Part shown: piece by piece, positions 17,502 through 25,983 of the stretch | Numbering within the stretch: the first letter of the stretch is position 1 | How the letters are laid out: every line of letters starts with the position of its first letter | NCBI RefSeq assembly: GCF_003001815.1 | Contig: NZ_PVMZ01000010.1 | Coordinates: 186,001-250,000, forward strand | Reading direction: 5' to 3' | Length of the DNA: 64,000 bases | Origin: Actinoplanes italicus | Lineage (GTDB): Bacteria; Actinomycetota; Actinomycetes; Mycobacteriales; Micromonosporaceae | Translations under genes and position numbers: made by a program | Notes under the pieces: model-generated | The model's database searches: none | Seen by the model: the letters and a program-made list of their open reading frames with translations, nothing else | What the model was told of the DNA's origin: nothing

Positions 17502-19871
17502 TCAGACCGCGATGTGCACCAGCTGCGCCGCCGACGGCCGGTTCTCGCCGGGAGCGACGTCGGCGGCGTGCAGGCACAGCAGCCCGGAAGGGATGCGAGC
17601 CACCGGCTCCAGCCAGCCGGGCGCGGACCGGACCGTGCGGACCCCGTCCGGCGTGGCGTGCAGCAGCACCGAACGGCCCGCCTCACGGGTCGCGGCCAGC
17701 CACAGCGTGTCACCGTCGGCGACGATCCGCGGCGCCTCCGAGCGGGTCGTCGAGGTCAGGTGCCCGAGCAGCGCCGACCGTGGCTCCTGCACGAGCGTGC
17801 GCATCCGCCCGTTCTCCAGCATCGCCACCCAGACGCCCCGCGACGGCACGACCTGTTCGACGCCGACCGCGTACATCCGCTCGCCGGCCGGGAACCAGCG
17901 CACCGCGCCCGCCCGGGGCCGCGCCGCCAGCTTCGTGCCGTCCTCGTCGAGGTAGCCGGCCTCCAGCCCCGCCGAGGTCGCCATGTACCACTCACCGCCA
18001 TGGCGGACGGCCTGGTAGAGCCAGTTGCCGTCGTTCCGCTCGGCCCTCTGGATCTCACCGCCCGGCTTTACGAGGCAGATGGTCTGCCAGGGCACCACAT
18101 TGCGGTGCCGGCCCGAGCCGGTCAGGCCGCCGGGACGGCTGCTCGACGCGCCGAGCGGAGCCTTGCTGCGGTACTGGCCGAGCACCACGACGGCGCCCGG
18201 CTCTCCGTGCGCGTTCATCGGAGCGGTCTCGGTCGGGCTGTCCTGGTCGAGCAGCCGGCGAGCGTTGTTGTTCTCGTTGACGTACCAGCGGGCCGAGTCG
18301 CCCAGCGGTGTCGGCGGTGAGTCCTGCATGAACACGCCGGTCAGGCTGATCTCCACCACCGACAGGGCGCCGGTCTCTCCCCACGGCAGGCCGACGTGGT
18401 TGCCTACCGGGACAGGCGGGCGCGGGGCCAGGAACGCCCAGCCGACCCCGTCCTGGGCCACGACCGCCGGGGCACGGCCGGTGCTCACCGAACGGCTCGA
18501 ACGGATCACCAGCTCGGGGGTGAGGGCGTGGGCCCAGGTCTGTCCGGCGTCGAGGTTGGCCACCAGCAGGCCCTGATCGGCGACCGCCCAGTCGGCGATG
18601 TTGCCGAGCACCAGCCGCTGGTCGGGTGAACCGGTCTCCGGGTCGACGCGATGCAGCGTGTGCTTGGTGTCGACGCACCACGCGTACACGCCGTTGACAC
18701 CGCCCCGCGCCTCCAGGACACCTTCCAGCCGTACGTCCATCTGATCCGGATCGGTCTTGACCACCGCCGGGGCCGAGGGTTTCGTGCTCGCCGGCTTCGT
18801 CCGCCGGCTCGCGGCCAGCCGGGCCGCACCGAGCGCCACCACGATCTTCGGGTCGTCCCAGGTGCGCACCAGGTCGCCGTGCCGCGCCCGCAGCGTTCGC
18901 CCGACCAGCGGAATCCGGCTCGCGCCGCCGGTCAGGAAGATGCCGGCCAGCCCGTTCGCCTTGCCGTCGGCGTGCCGGATCGTCTCGTCGAGCGTCTCCG
19001 CCGTCCGGATCACGTCGGCGCCGATCAGATCCTCCAGCTCGGCGCGGCTGATCTCCACATCCACGTCGGCGCCGGAGATGTACTGGCTGGCCGTGTCGTA
19101 TTCGGACAGCGTCTCCTTGGCGGCCCGTGCCTCGGTGAGCAGGTCCGCGGCCGCCGCCAGCCAGCGCCGCTCCGGGCTGCCGACCACCTGCTCCCACCAC
19201 TGCGGGGCGCGTTCGGCCAGCTGCTCACCGAAGTGCGCGTACACCCGCTCGTCGAACGCCTCGCCACCGACCTCGTCGTCGCCGCCGGGCCGGCCGATCA
19301 CCGTGAACCCGGAACCGGCCGTGGCCAGCACCGCGCTGTCGAAGGTGCCGCCACCCAGGTCGTAGACGGCGACCCGGCCGCCGTCGGCGAGGCCGTAAGT
19401 GGCCGCGTAGTGCACGGCCGCGGCCGCCGGCTCGGTCTCCAGGTGCAGCTCGGCCTCCGGCACCACCTGCTTGGCGGCCTCGGCGAGGACCGCGCGCCGG
19501 GCCTCGTCCCAGGCGACCGGGTGGGTCAGGACGACGGCCACCGGCTCGGCGCCGTCGAACCGGGTGCGGCCCTCGGCCACGAACAGTTCGAGAAGGGCCG
19601 CCATCGCGTCGCGGGCCTCGACCGGGGAACCGCCGAGCAGCATGGGACCGCGTCCCACGTACCGCTTCGGGTTGCGCTCAGCCCGTTCGGGGGCGCGTCC
19701 GGTCAGGCGCTGCGCCAGCGTTCCGGCGACGAGCCGGCCGTTGTCGAGCACCACCGTGGAGGGTATGCGCCGTTCCCGGCCGACCTCCAGCACCTCGACC
19801 CGGTCACCGGCGGCGAAGGCCGCGGCGGAGAAGCTCGTACCCAGGTCGGCACCGAGGCACCAGTCCGGCAT
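17502..19871 (-). CDS. Hsp70 ATPase domain fused to a propeller-like C-terminal region
   Basis: This 789-residue protein has an N-terminal Hsp70/DnaK nucleotide-binding domain with all three phosphate/adenosine motifs. Phosphate 1 is ADLGTS at residues 8-13, phosphate 2 is VYDLGGGTFDSAV at 169-181, and the adenosine motif is GIFLTGGASRIPLVG at 310-324. The classical substrate-binding domain and lid are absent. After a short linker (about 356-380) the C-terminal 400 residues form repeated beta-rich blocks with Trp and GDTLWLAA-type strands, resembling a beta-propeller. The ATG at 19871 has GAAGGGA upstream and lies 10 bp after the stop of the upstream Hsp70-like gene, so the two form an operon. 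It probably couples ATP-driven changes to a protein-binding propeller. Client proteins are unknown. Confidence 0.85.
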   Translation of the reverse strand: MPDWCLGADLGTSFSAAAFAAGDRVEVLEVGRERRIPSTVVLDNGRLVAGTLAQRLTGRAPERAERNPKRYVGRGPMLLGGSPVEARDAMAALLELFVAEGRTRFDGAEPVAVVLTHPVAWDEARRAVLAEAAKQVVPEAELHLETEPAAAAVHYAATYGLADGGRVAVYDLGGGTFDSAVLATAGSGFTVIGRPGGDDEVGGEAFDERVYAHFGEQLAERAPQWWEQVVGSPERRWLAAAADLLTEARAAKETLSEYDTASQYISGADVDVEISRAELEDLIGADVIRTAETLDETIRHADGKANGLAGIFLTGGASRIPLVGRTLRARHGDLVRTWDDPKIVVALGAARLAASRRTKPASTKPSAPAVVKTDPDQMDVRLEGVLEARGGVNGVYAWCVDTKHTLHRVDPETGSPDQRLVLGNIADWAVADQGLLVANLDAGQTWAHALTPELVIRSSRSVSTGRAPAVVAQDGVGWAFLAPRPPVPVGNHVGLPWGETGALSVVEISLTGVFMQDSPPTPLGDSARWYVNENNNARRLLDQDSPTETAPMNAHGEPGAVVVLGQYRSKAPLGASSSRPGGLTGSGRHRNVVPWQTICLVKPGGEIQRAERNDGNWLYQAVRHGGEWYMATSAGLEAGYLDEDGTKLAARPRAGAVRWFPAGERMYAVGVEQVVPSRGVWVAMLENGRMRTLVQEPRSALLGHLTSTTRSEAPRIVADGDTLWLAATREAGRSVLLHATPDGVRTVRSAPGWLEPVARIPSGLLCLHAADVAPGENRPSAAQLVHIAV

Positions 19872-19881
19872 TTCGTTCCCT

Positions 19882-21771
19882 TCAGAACAGTTCGTAGTCG
19901 GAGCGGGACATCGTGAAGCCGTCGCCCGTGGACTTGTTGGCGCACAGGACACCGGTGTCGGAGCTGGTGCAGATGTAGTCGCCGACCTCGATGGCCTCGC
20001 CGTACGACAGCGTGGTGCTGTCGAAGTCGAGCGTGTCCCCGTGGCAGATGAAGTAGCTCTCCGTGCCCTTCACGCCCAGCGCGTCGCCATACTCCTGCTC
20101 GCAGGTCGACGACTCCTCGCCGGTCCAGTCGCGTTCCCGGATGTCACAGCGCGCGAAATCCTCGTCCAGGTAGCAGGCGATGTTGCCGGACGGGGTCACG
20201 AACCTGCCGTAGCCCTCCTCCGAGTAGACCTTGAACCCGTCGGCGAAGTCGCGCACCGGCTCGGGTTCGGGTGACGGTGACTCCGAGCTCTCCTCCGGTG
20301 TCGGCGACGGGCTCGACTCCTCCAGGAGCGGCTCCACGGCGGTGTACGGAGTCGGCGAGGTGTCACTCGGCGACGGCGACGCGTCGGGCGAGGTCGTGGT
20401 GACCACCGGGTCCGGCAGCGGCGGGTCCGGGGCGGCCAGCAGCCATCCGATGCCACCGCCGGTGACCGTGAGGGCGAGCAGTCCGCCCACGCCGATCAGC
20501 GTCCAGCGGCGCAGCGACCGGTCGGGTCGGCGCCCACCTTCACGCCCCGGCCCACCTTCACGCCCGGGCCCACCTTCACGCCCGGGCCCACCTTCACGCC
20601 CGGGCCCACCTTCACGCCCGGGCCCACCTTCACGCCCGGGCCCACCTTCACGCCCGGGCCCACCTTCACGCCCGGGCCCACCTTCACGCCCGGGCCCACC
20701 TTCACGCCCGGGCCCACCTCTACCGCCAGGCCTGGGCGAGGGCCTGGGCCCGCCCGCGGGCTTCGTGGGCGGAACCGCAGGTGGAAGCGGCGTGGTGGGG
20801 AGCGCCGCGGTCGGCGTTGGTGCGGTCGGCAGGGGCGTGGTTGGTAGCGGCGTGGTCGGTAGCGGCGTCGTCGGCAGCGGCGCGGTCGGTGGCTGCTCCT
20901 CGCCGAACGGGACCAGGACCGTCGGCTCGCCGGCGGGTGCTGCCGGTGTCACGCTGACCAGCAGACCCTCGGCGATGGACCGTTCCGGGTTGGCCGACCG
21001 GATCGGCTCCAGCCCGATCCGGTCCCGCACGACGCGGGCGACCATCGGCATCCGGGCCGCGCCACCGACCAGGATCAGCCCGACCAGCTGATCGGGGGTG
21101 ACACCGGCGGTGTCCAGCACCCGCTCCAGCTCGTCGAGCCCGGCGGTCAGCACCGGCCGGATCGCCGTCTCCAGCTGCGCCCGCGTGAGCGACCGCTCGC
21201 CGACCTGGGTGCGGGGCGACGCCGACAGGGTCTCCCGTGCCCGCCTGGCCGTGGGCACGTCGGCGGGCAGATCCGTGGCCAGGGCGGCGTCCATGGCGTC
21301 GCCACCGGCGTCGGCCGTCCCCGAGGCCACGACCCGCAGGCCCGGCCCTTCGTTGCGGACCACGCTGACGGTGAGCCGGGCACCCACGTCGAACACCGCG
21401 ACGGCCCGCCCGGACGGCACCGGGCTGCCGATCACCCGTCCCAGGTAGTTGGCCGCCGCGACGGCCTGCGCCACCACCGTGACCTCGGTCCAGCCGGCCG
21501 CCAGCGCGGCGGCTCGCAGCTCCTCGGCCCGGCCGCCGGGATCGGCGACGACCACGGGCACGCCCCCGGCCCCGGGCCCGCCCTCAGTCCCGGCCCCGGG
21601 CCCGCCCTCAGACGCGACCGCGGCCCCGACGGCGTCCCGGACCGCGCGCAGCATCTCCTCGGCCGGCCCGCCGGCGTCGATCGCGACAGGGCTCACCGTT
21701 CCGTCGGCGTCGCGGCGGACGGCGACGACGCCGCTCGACCCGAGGTCGATTCCCACCAGTGCAGCAGCCAC
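19882..21771 (-). CDS. Transmembrane Hsp70-like protein with PGREGG repeats and cysteine-rich outer domain
   Basis: This 629-residue protein has five parts. An Hsp70-like domain covers residues 1-280, shorter than the normal 380. Its phosphate-1 motif is altered to DLGSS, the phosphate-2 site is degenerate (FDVGARLTVSV), and the adenosine motif LILVGGAARMPMV is kept. A Pro-Thr-rich stretch follows (LPTTP repeats, 298-335), then ten PGREGG hexapeptides (354-413) and a transmembrane helix (424-445). The Ser/Pro-rich outer segment leads to a globular end with PSGNIACYL and six cysteines (533, 542, 557, 576, 601, 610), resembling the DUF6636-type extracellular domain. GTG at 21771 follows GAGAGGA at ideal spacing. 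The weakened ATP site suggests a scaffold or sensor rather than an active chaperone; that is inference. Confidence 0.8.
   Translation of the reverse strand: MAAALVGIDLGSSGVVAVRRDADGTVSPVAIDAGGPAEEMLRAVRDAVGAAVASEGGPGAGTEGGPGAGGVPVVVADPGGRAEELRAAALAAGWTEVTVVAQAVAAANYLGRVIGSPVPSGRAVAVFDVGARLTVSVVRNEGPGLRVVASGTADAGGDAMDAALATDLPADVPTARRARETLSASPRTQVGERSLTRAQLETAIRPVLTAGLDELERVLDTAGVTPDQLVGLILVGGAARMPMVARVVRDRIGLEPIRSANPERSIAEGLLVSVTPAAPAGEPTVLVPFGEEQPPTAPLPTTPLPTTPLPTTPLPTAPTPTAALPTTPLPPAVPPTKPAGGPRPSPRPGGRGGPGREGGPGREGGPGREGGPGREGGPGREGGPGREGGPGREGGPGREGGPGREGGPGREGGRRPDRSLRRWTLIGVGGLLALTVTGGGIGWLLAAPDPPLPDPVVTTTSPDASPSPSDTSPTPYTAVEPLLEESSPSPTPEESSESPSPEPEPVRDFADGFKVYSEEGYGRFVTPSGNIACYLDEDFARCDIRERDWTGEESSTCEQEYGDALGVKGTESYFICHGDTLDFDSTTLSYGEAIEVGDYICTSSDTGVLCANKSTGDGFTMSRSDYELF
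20533..20712 (-). repeat. 18-bp tandem repeat, ten units, coding for PGREGG
   Basis: Ten units of 18 bp (plus-strand unit CCCACCTTCACGCCCGGG) begin at 20533, with one base change in the first unit; a degenerate eleventh begins at 20713. Inside the minus-strand Hsp70-like gene each encodes Pro-Gly-Arg-Glu-Gly-Gly. Near-identity at the DNA level points to recent expansion. Copy number probably varies between strains. Confidence 0.95.
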
Positions 21772-21917
21772 AGGGTCCTCTCGTCCTGTCCCATCGGGGC
21801 ATCGCAAGCAGAACCTAACCAGCCGTTCACCTGGACCAGGCCATGCTTACGGCCGGACTAGCCCGACGGTCTACCGATCGAGGCAGAGCCGTTCGCCCGG
21901 ACGGGGGAACGACCCGG

Positions 21918-24206
21918 TCAGCCGCGCAACGCGAACACCTCCACGAGGGCCTCCGAAAGGGCGGCGGGATCACAGACCCCCATGGGCGTACGCCGTTCGC
22001 GCTGCCAATGTCCCGACCACGAGTCGTCGACCCAGATCTCGGTGATCCGCTGCTCGGCCGCCGGCGTGTAGGACGCGCGCATGGCCACGCCGGGCTCGAC
22101 CGTGACGACGAGTTCCAGCCCGCCGGGCAGTTCCTTCGCGAGCCGGGTGTCCAGGGCCCGGATCGAGCTGCCCGGGTCACCGTGCCAGCCCCGGTCCAGC
22201 AGCGACACCACCCGTTCGGTCGTCACCGGCCCGAATCCGGGCAGGCTCGTTGCCGCCCGCTCCGCCTCGGTCAGCGTCACCGCCGGCCGGGTCATCTGCG
22301 GGAACGGCTCGACGATCTCGTAGTCGGCGACGATCTGCGCCCAGGCCGCCAGGTCCTCGCCCAGATCGGCGGGGTGCACGATGCCGAGCGGCGTGTCACC
22401 GTCGAGGACCACGGCCATGTCGTCGATGTCGGCGAAGCTGCCGTCCTCGGCGATCCGCAGGGCCCGGACCAGGCGGTTGTCGGCGCCGTAGACGCCCCAG
22501 AGCAGCCGCCGGGCGATCGGCCCGAGGATCGGATGCGGCAGGACCACCTCGGCGAGGTCACTGGCCGGTCGCAGCCGGTGGGCGAGCATCTCGCGTTCCA
22601 GCCGGGCGGCCTGTGCCGTCGCGGTGGCCCGCAGATCCTTCTTCAACTGCAGGAAGCGCTGGTACGCCTCCGGGTTCGTGTCCTTGACGCCCGGTTTCGG
22701 TGGCCGGGCCAGCACCCGCCCGTCGGCGCTCCTGACGTGGGCGGTCAGGTGCTCGTCGGTGACGACCGTGAACGTGCGTGGCCCGTAGTCGATCGTCACC
22801 CCGGCGTCGAGGCCGTGCGTGACCGTCAGCCGGTCGGCGACCTGTGTCACCGACAGCCCGCGCCGGGCCGCACCCTGCTCCAGGTAGTCGAGCGCACGGT
22901 CGTTAGTCGCCCCGCCCGACATGTTCTCCTCGATCGCCAGCAGGTGCCGCAGCGCCGCGTCGGAGGCGACGGTGGCCAGCACCGCGTACCCGTCGATCGC
23001 CCGCGCGTAGCGGCTCTTGGCAGGCCACGACCGCACCAGCGGCGCCAGCAGGTCCATCGTGGCATCGTCGCCGACGTGCGCCTGCGCGAGCAGCGCCCAG
23101 GCCTGCGCCGCGGGCATGCCGTCGGACAGCCAGCCGTCCAGCAGCGCCCGCCCGAACCCCGCCAGATCCGCCGGCTCACACCCCGCGACGAGCTCCCACG
23201 TCTCCGGATCGAGCGGCTCCACCAGCGGTTGTCGTGCCGCCGACGACTCGACGGCGATCGACACCCCGCCGTCGGCCGGCGCCGGATCACCAGGCGGCGG
23301 CTCCGGCGGATCGGCCGGCCGCGACCGGCTCAGCCCGGCCAGCAGCCGGTCCACGTCCTCCTCAGTCAGCACCCCGCCCCGGACCAGCCGAACCTCAGGC
23401 AGACCCGACGACCAGGCCCACTCGGGCGTCTTCGCCTTCCGAAGACCCGGCGACCGCTCGCCGGACGGGATCCCGGGTGGTGCGGTGGCGAACAACGCAC
23501 CCTGGATCGAGGCTCCGCCGTCGGCTCGCACCCTGCTCAGGGTGCTTTCCAGCAGCTCCGAGATCAGAGTATGAGCCGCTGGGCCGTACCCCTCGGCGGT
23601 TTTGATCGTGACCGGCCCGTGGCCGATGACCGCGAGATGTCGGAGCGCCTCCTCGGCGTCCTGCCGCACCCGCCCCGGACGCCCGGCCGCCGGCGGGATC
23701 AGCGCCCGCGCCGCGGCTTCGGCGTGCCGGTCGAGCCACGTCCGTGCCCACAGCCGCGCCGAGCCGAGATGCCGCAGCCAGCCCGCGACGAGCCCGGCCG
23801 GCTCCGGTCCGCGGAACGGCAGCACCAGCAGACCGAGCTGGTCCGCGCTGTCTGCCGCCTCGGCGAGGGCGAAGGCCAGCGCGTCCAACTCGAACCGGGC
23901 CACCGCGACCCGGCCCAGATCGCTGCGCTGGCGTTGTCGCAGGGTCGGTGCCTTGCCGATCAGCGCCCGGGCCGACCCCTCCGGACCCTTGGTGATCAGC
24001 CAGGCCACCTGCGCCGACGAGAGGTCGCCGAGCCGGTCGGCGCTGGTCGCCGCCAGTCCCCAGTCGTCCTGTTCACGCCCGTGATCGAGTGCGGAGGCGC
24101 GGGCGGCCCATCGGTCCCGCTCGCCCTCCTCCCACGCCATGACGGTCGCGTCCGAGCAGACCAGCCCTTCCAGCACGACCTGTCTGCGCCCTCTCGCCAC
24201 AACCAT
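21918..24206 (-). CDS. DUF4132 domain-containing protein
   Basis: This 762-residue protein of unknown function has a C-terminal third matching DUF4132 (MolR-related), including LLWGVYGADNRLVRALRI and the GTPLGIVHPADL segment around residues 560-640. The N-terminal two thirds are alpha-helical and rich in Leu/Ala, resembling HEAT-like repeats. ATG at 24206 has GGGAGGA upstream; the longer frame starting at 24335 is not used. It is co-directional with the two Hsp70-like genes, 147 bp from the first, and may be transcribed with them. DUF4132 proteins in other bacteria often sit with regulatory or toxin-like genes, but no biochemical role is established. Confidence 0.75.
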   Translation of the reverse strand: MVVARGRRQVVLEGLVCSDATVMAWEEGERDRWAARASALDHGREQDDWGLAATSADRLGDLSSAQVAWLITKGPEGSARALIGKAPTLRQRQRSDLGRVAVARFELDALAFALAEAADSADQLGLLVLPFRGPEPAGLVAGWLRHLGSARLWARTWLDRHAEAAARALIPPAAGRPGRVRQDAEEALRHLAVIGHGPVTIKTAEGYGPAAHTLISELLESTLSRVRADGGASIQGALFATAPPGIPSGERSPGLRKAKTPEWAWSSGLPEVRLVRGGVLTEEDVDRLLAGLSRSRPADPPEPPPGDPAPADGGVSIAVESSAARQPLVEPLDPETWELVAGCEPADLAGFGRALLDGWLSDGMPAAQAWALLAQAHVGDDATMDLLAPLVRSWPAKSRYARAIDGYAVLATVASDAALRHLLAIEENMSGGATNDRALDYLEQGAARRGLSVTQVADRLTVTHGLDAGVTIDYGPRTFTVVTDEHLTAHVRSADGRVLARPPKPGVKDTNPEAYQRFLQLKKDLRATATAQAARLEREMLAHRLRPASDLAEVVLPHPILGPIARRLLWGVYGADNRLVRALRIAEDGSFADIDDMAVVLDGDTPLGIVHPADLGEDLAAWAQIVADYEIVEPFPQMTRPAVTLTEAERAATSLPGFGPVTTERVVSLLDRGWHGDPGSSIRALDTRLAKELPGGLELVVTVEPGVAMRASYTPAAEQRITEIWVDDSWSGHWQRERRTPMGVCDPAALSEALVEVFALRG

Positions 24207-24387
24207 GTGTCCTCCCCGACCCCCGGCCAACGCAGCGACGTTAGCCGAGGACCGGGCGGCGGATTCCTGTCGTACCCGGGTGGCATCCTGCAGACGTGAC
24301 CCCTGCCGGCGGTCGATGGCAGGCCAGACCGGCATCGAGGTCTGGCCGGCGGCGCCCGGGATGGCGATTGCGAGGGCGGTGGCGGTC

Positions 24388-24410
24388 TAGAGAGCTTTCG
24401 CAGTCGAGGT
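24388..24410 (-). repeat. Divergent copy of the tail motif
   Basis: On the minus strand this reads ACCTCGACTGCGAA, two purines (AG), CTCTCTA, differing from the other copies mainly at ACCTCG versus ACCCTG. Confidence 0.6.
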
Positions 24411-24651
24411 CCAGCTCGGCAGCCCCATCTCAGCCCTCGAACCCGGCTGCTATGACGTGGCTTGGCTACGGCTGGGGCACAAACCCAGGCTTCGCGTGTG
24501 CTCCTGACGTCGTCGGCAACAACGGTGAGGTCCCCCGTTGCGGGTCCGTGGACGCCTGCCGTCGCTATGGCGGCGGCAGGGTCGCGCGTAACTGCTACGT
24601 GTGATCCCACTGCCACAACACCGGCCCTGCACGGCGGCGCTCTCCGGAGCG

Positions 24652-24702
24652 CCGGATCAGGCCGCGCTCTTCGCCAGTACCGGATCAGGCCGCGCTCTTC
24701 GC
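24652..24702. repeat. 23-bp direct repeat pair
   Basis: The 23-bp sequences at 24652-24674 and 24680-24702 are identical, beginning CCGGATCAGGCC and ending CTCTTCGC, with a 5-bp spacer. Confidence 0.8.
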
Positions 24703-24772
24703 GGCGGCCAAGCGATCCCGTTGCCCTCCCTTGCCGGCCGACTTCCACGGCTGAGCTACGGCTGGCAAGCCG

Positions 24773-24823
24773 CACCCTGACTGCGAAGGCTCTCTAGTCT
24801 AGAGAGCCTTCGCAGTCAGGGTG
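24773..24823. repeat. Perfect 24-bp inverted repeat made of two tail motifs head to head
   Basis: The left arm (24773-24796) and right arm (24800-24823) are exact reverse complements around a 3-nt loop. Each arm is one complete copy of the tail motif also found at 2525-2547. It could form a very stable hairpin. There is no T tract beside it. Confidence 0.9.
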
Positions 24824-25034
24824 TGAATCGGCGAACCGGTATCGGGGGCATCGGGTACGGCTCGCGGGCTCCCGGGGACGGTTGTCGGGCTGGGGTGTCG
24901 GCGGTGTTCGGCTCGCGGCCGGCTCGGTGATACCGGCCTGGGCTACGGCTCGCGGCCGTTTATCGCTATGTTCCGGTGCTGGATGATCGACTACGGCCGT
25001 TTTTCGGGTCGGGCTCCGGGATATGGCTGCTTCC

Positions 25035-25244
25035 GGCGCGGGGAAGGGTTCGCCGGCCACGGCCGGGCGATCAAGAGGCGTCGGGAAGGGTACGTCGGCC
25101 ACGGCCGGGCGATCAATGGGCGTGGGGAGGGGTTCGCCGGCCATGGCCGGGCGATCAATGGGCGTGGGGAGGGGTTCGCCGGCCCCGGCCGGGCGATCAA
25201 AGGGCGTGGGGAGGGGTTCGCCGGCCATGGCCGGGCGATCAGCA
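25035..25244 (-). repeat. 42-bp tandem array, five units
   Basis: Units start at 25035, 25077, 25119, 25161 and 25203. Each begins GGCG and contains TTCGCCGGCC (TACGTCGGCC in the second unit) and GGCCGGGCGATCA. Units three to five differ at only a few positions. The same unit occurs in reverse complement twice at 2396-2477. In translation the array would give 14-residue repeats in several frames, with no start or conserved context. Confidence 0.9.
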
Positions 25245-25306
25245 GACGACCCGTCAGCGGGCGTTCCGCCGCCAGCCCTGACCGTCGTTCGCCCGCGCCG
25301 ACCGCG

Positions 25307-25909
25307 TCACCTCGGGTTGAGCACGCAGTCGACGGCCATGTAGAGGGTCTCGGTCTCGGACTGGAGGATCGACGCCTCGGCGGGCAGTGCCCGTTCGATC
25401 GAGAGTCCGTTGAGGACGGTGGACAGGAACCTGACCCGGCTGGTGTGGTCGCCGCCGGGCAGTGCGCCCTCGCCGGCCAGAACCGTCAGCCAGTATTCGA
25501 GGCGGCGCCGGCCGCCCTGCTCCAGGGCGAAGTAGGCCGCCCGCACCCGGTCGGTCGGCTCGGACGCGATGTACGTCTGGTACGCCGTGGTCCACGCCTC
25601 ACGGGCCTGGTCGCCGACGCCGGCCGGGGCGAGCACCTGCCGGAGACAGGTGACCAGCCGATCGCGGGCGGGCACCGACCGGTCTCTGATCGGGTCGTCC
25701 GGGAACATGTGGCCGTAGATCCGGTCGAGCAGGGCGTCCTGCAGCGCGCGCTGATTCGGGAAGTGGAAGCGGAGCGAACCCGTGCTCACTCCGGCCCGTG
25801 CCGCGACGGCACGCACGCTCAGTCTCGCCGTCACGTCCTCCGCGAGCATCGCCGCGGCCGCGGCCAGGATCCGTTCCCGTGAGTCGGTGCTCCTGCCGTC
25901 CCGTGTCAT
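25307..25909 (-). CDS. TetR family transcriptional repressor
   Basis: This 200-residue regulator has an N-terminal TetR helix-turn-helix at about residues 10-55 (RERILAAAAAMLAE, then VRAVAARAGVSTGSLRFHF). The ligand domain follows; residues 130-190 carry a typical C-terminal helix set. ATG at 25909 has AGGAGGTG upstream, one of the best ribosome sites in the window; the longer start at 25939 lies inside the operator. It is divergent from the membrane protein/CPBP operon, and two palindromes fill the intervening promoter, so it very likely represses both. Its ligand is unknown. Confidence 0.92.
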   Translation of the reverse strand: MTRDGRSTDSRERILAAAAAMLAEDVTARLSVRAVAARAGVSTGSLRFHFPNQRALQDALLDRIYGHMFPDDPIRDRSVPARDRLVTCLRQVLAPAGVGDQAREAWTTAYQTYIASEPTDRVRAAYFALEQGGRRRLEYWLTVLAGEGALPGGDHTSRVRFLSTVLNGLSIERALPAEASILQSETETLYMAVDCVLNPR

Positions 25910-25933
25910 GCGCCACCTCCTGTCACACCGTAC

Positions 25934-25975
25934 TAGCACGCCGTGCTACCTTTTTTACTAGCACAGTGTGTTAGT
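25934..25975. promoter_or_regulatory. Twin TetR operators
   Basis: TAGCACGCCGTGCTA at 25934-25948 is a perfect 7-1-7 palindrome. ACTAGCACAGTGTGTTAGT at 25957-25975 is a second, with one mismatch between arms. They share the TAGCAC half-site and lie between the divergent TetR gene and the membrane-protein gene in an AT-rich patch. Confidence 0.8.
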
Positions 25976-25983
25976 AAATCTCG

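Larger units (their letters stand above)
24207..25306. other. 1.1-kb noncoding, repeat-rich gap
   Basis: There is no convincing gene between the DUF4132 start and the TetR stop. Contents include an inverted tail-motif copy at 24388-24410, a 23-bp direct repeat (24652-24674 and 24680-24702), a perfect 24-bp inverted repeat at 24773-24823 and a 42-bp tandem array at 25035-25244. Several frames are open across the array only because its period is a multiple of three and GC content is high. Confidence 0.75.

Noticed and set aside
20231..21091. Plus-strand frame with Pro-Gly-Pro-Pro-Ser-Arg repeats
   Set aside because: It is the reverse reading of the 18-bp repeats in the Hsp70-like gene, which has motifs, a start site and membrane topology on the minus strand.
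25035..25244. Insertion sequence
   Set aside because: No transposase, terminal inverted repeats or target duplication are visible around the array.
24794..25882. Open frames across the 42-bp array giving 14-residue repeats
   Set aside because: Frames on both strands are open because the period is a multiple of three. There is no good start, no conserved flank, and the unit recurs in a noncoding gap at 2.4 kb.
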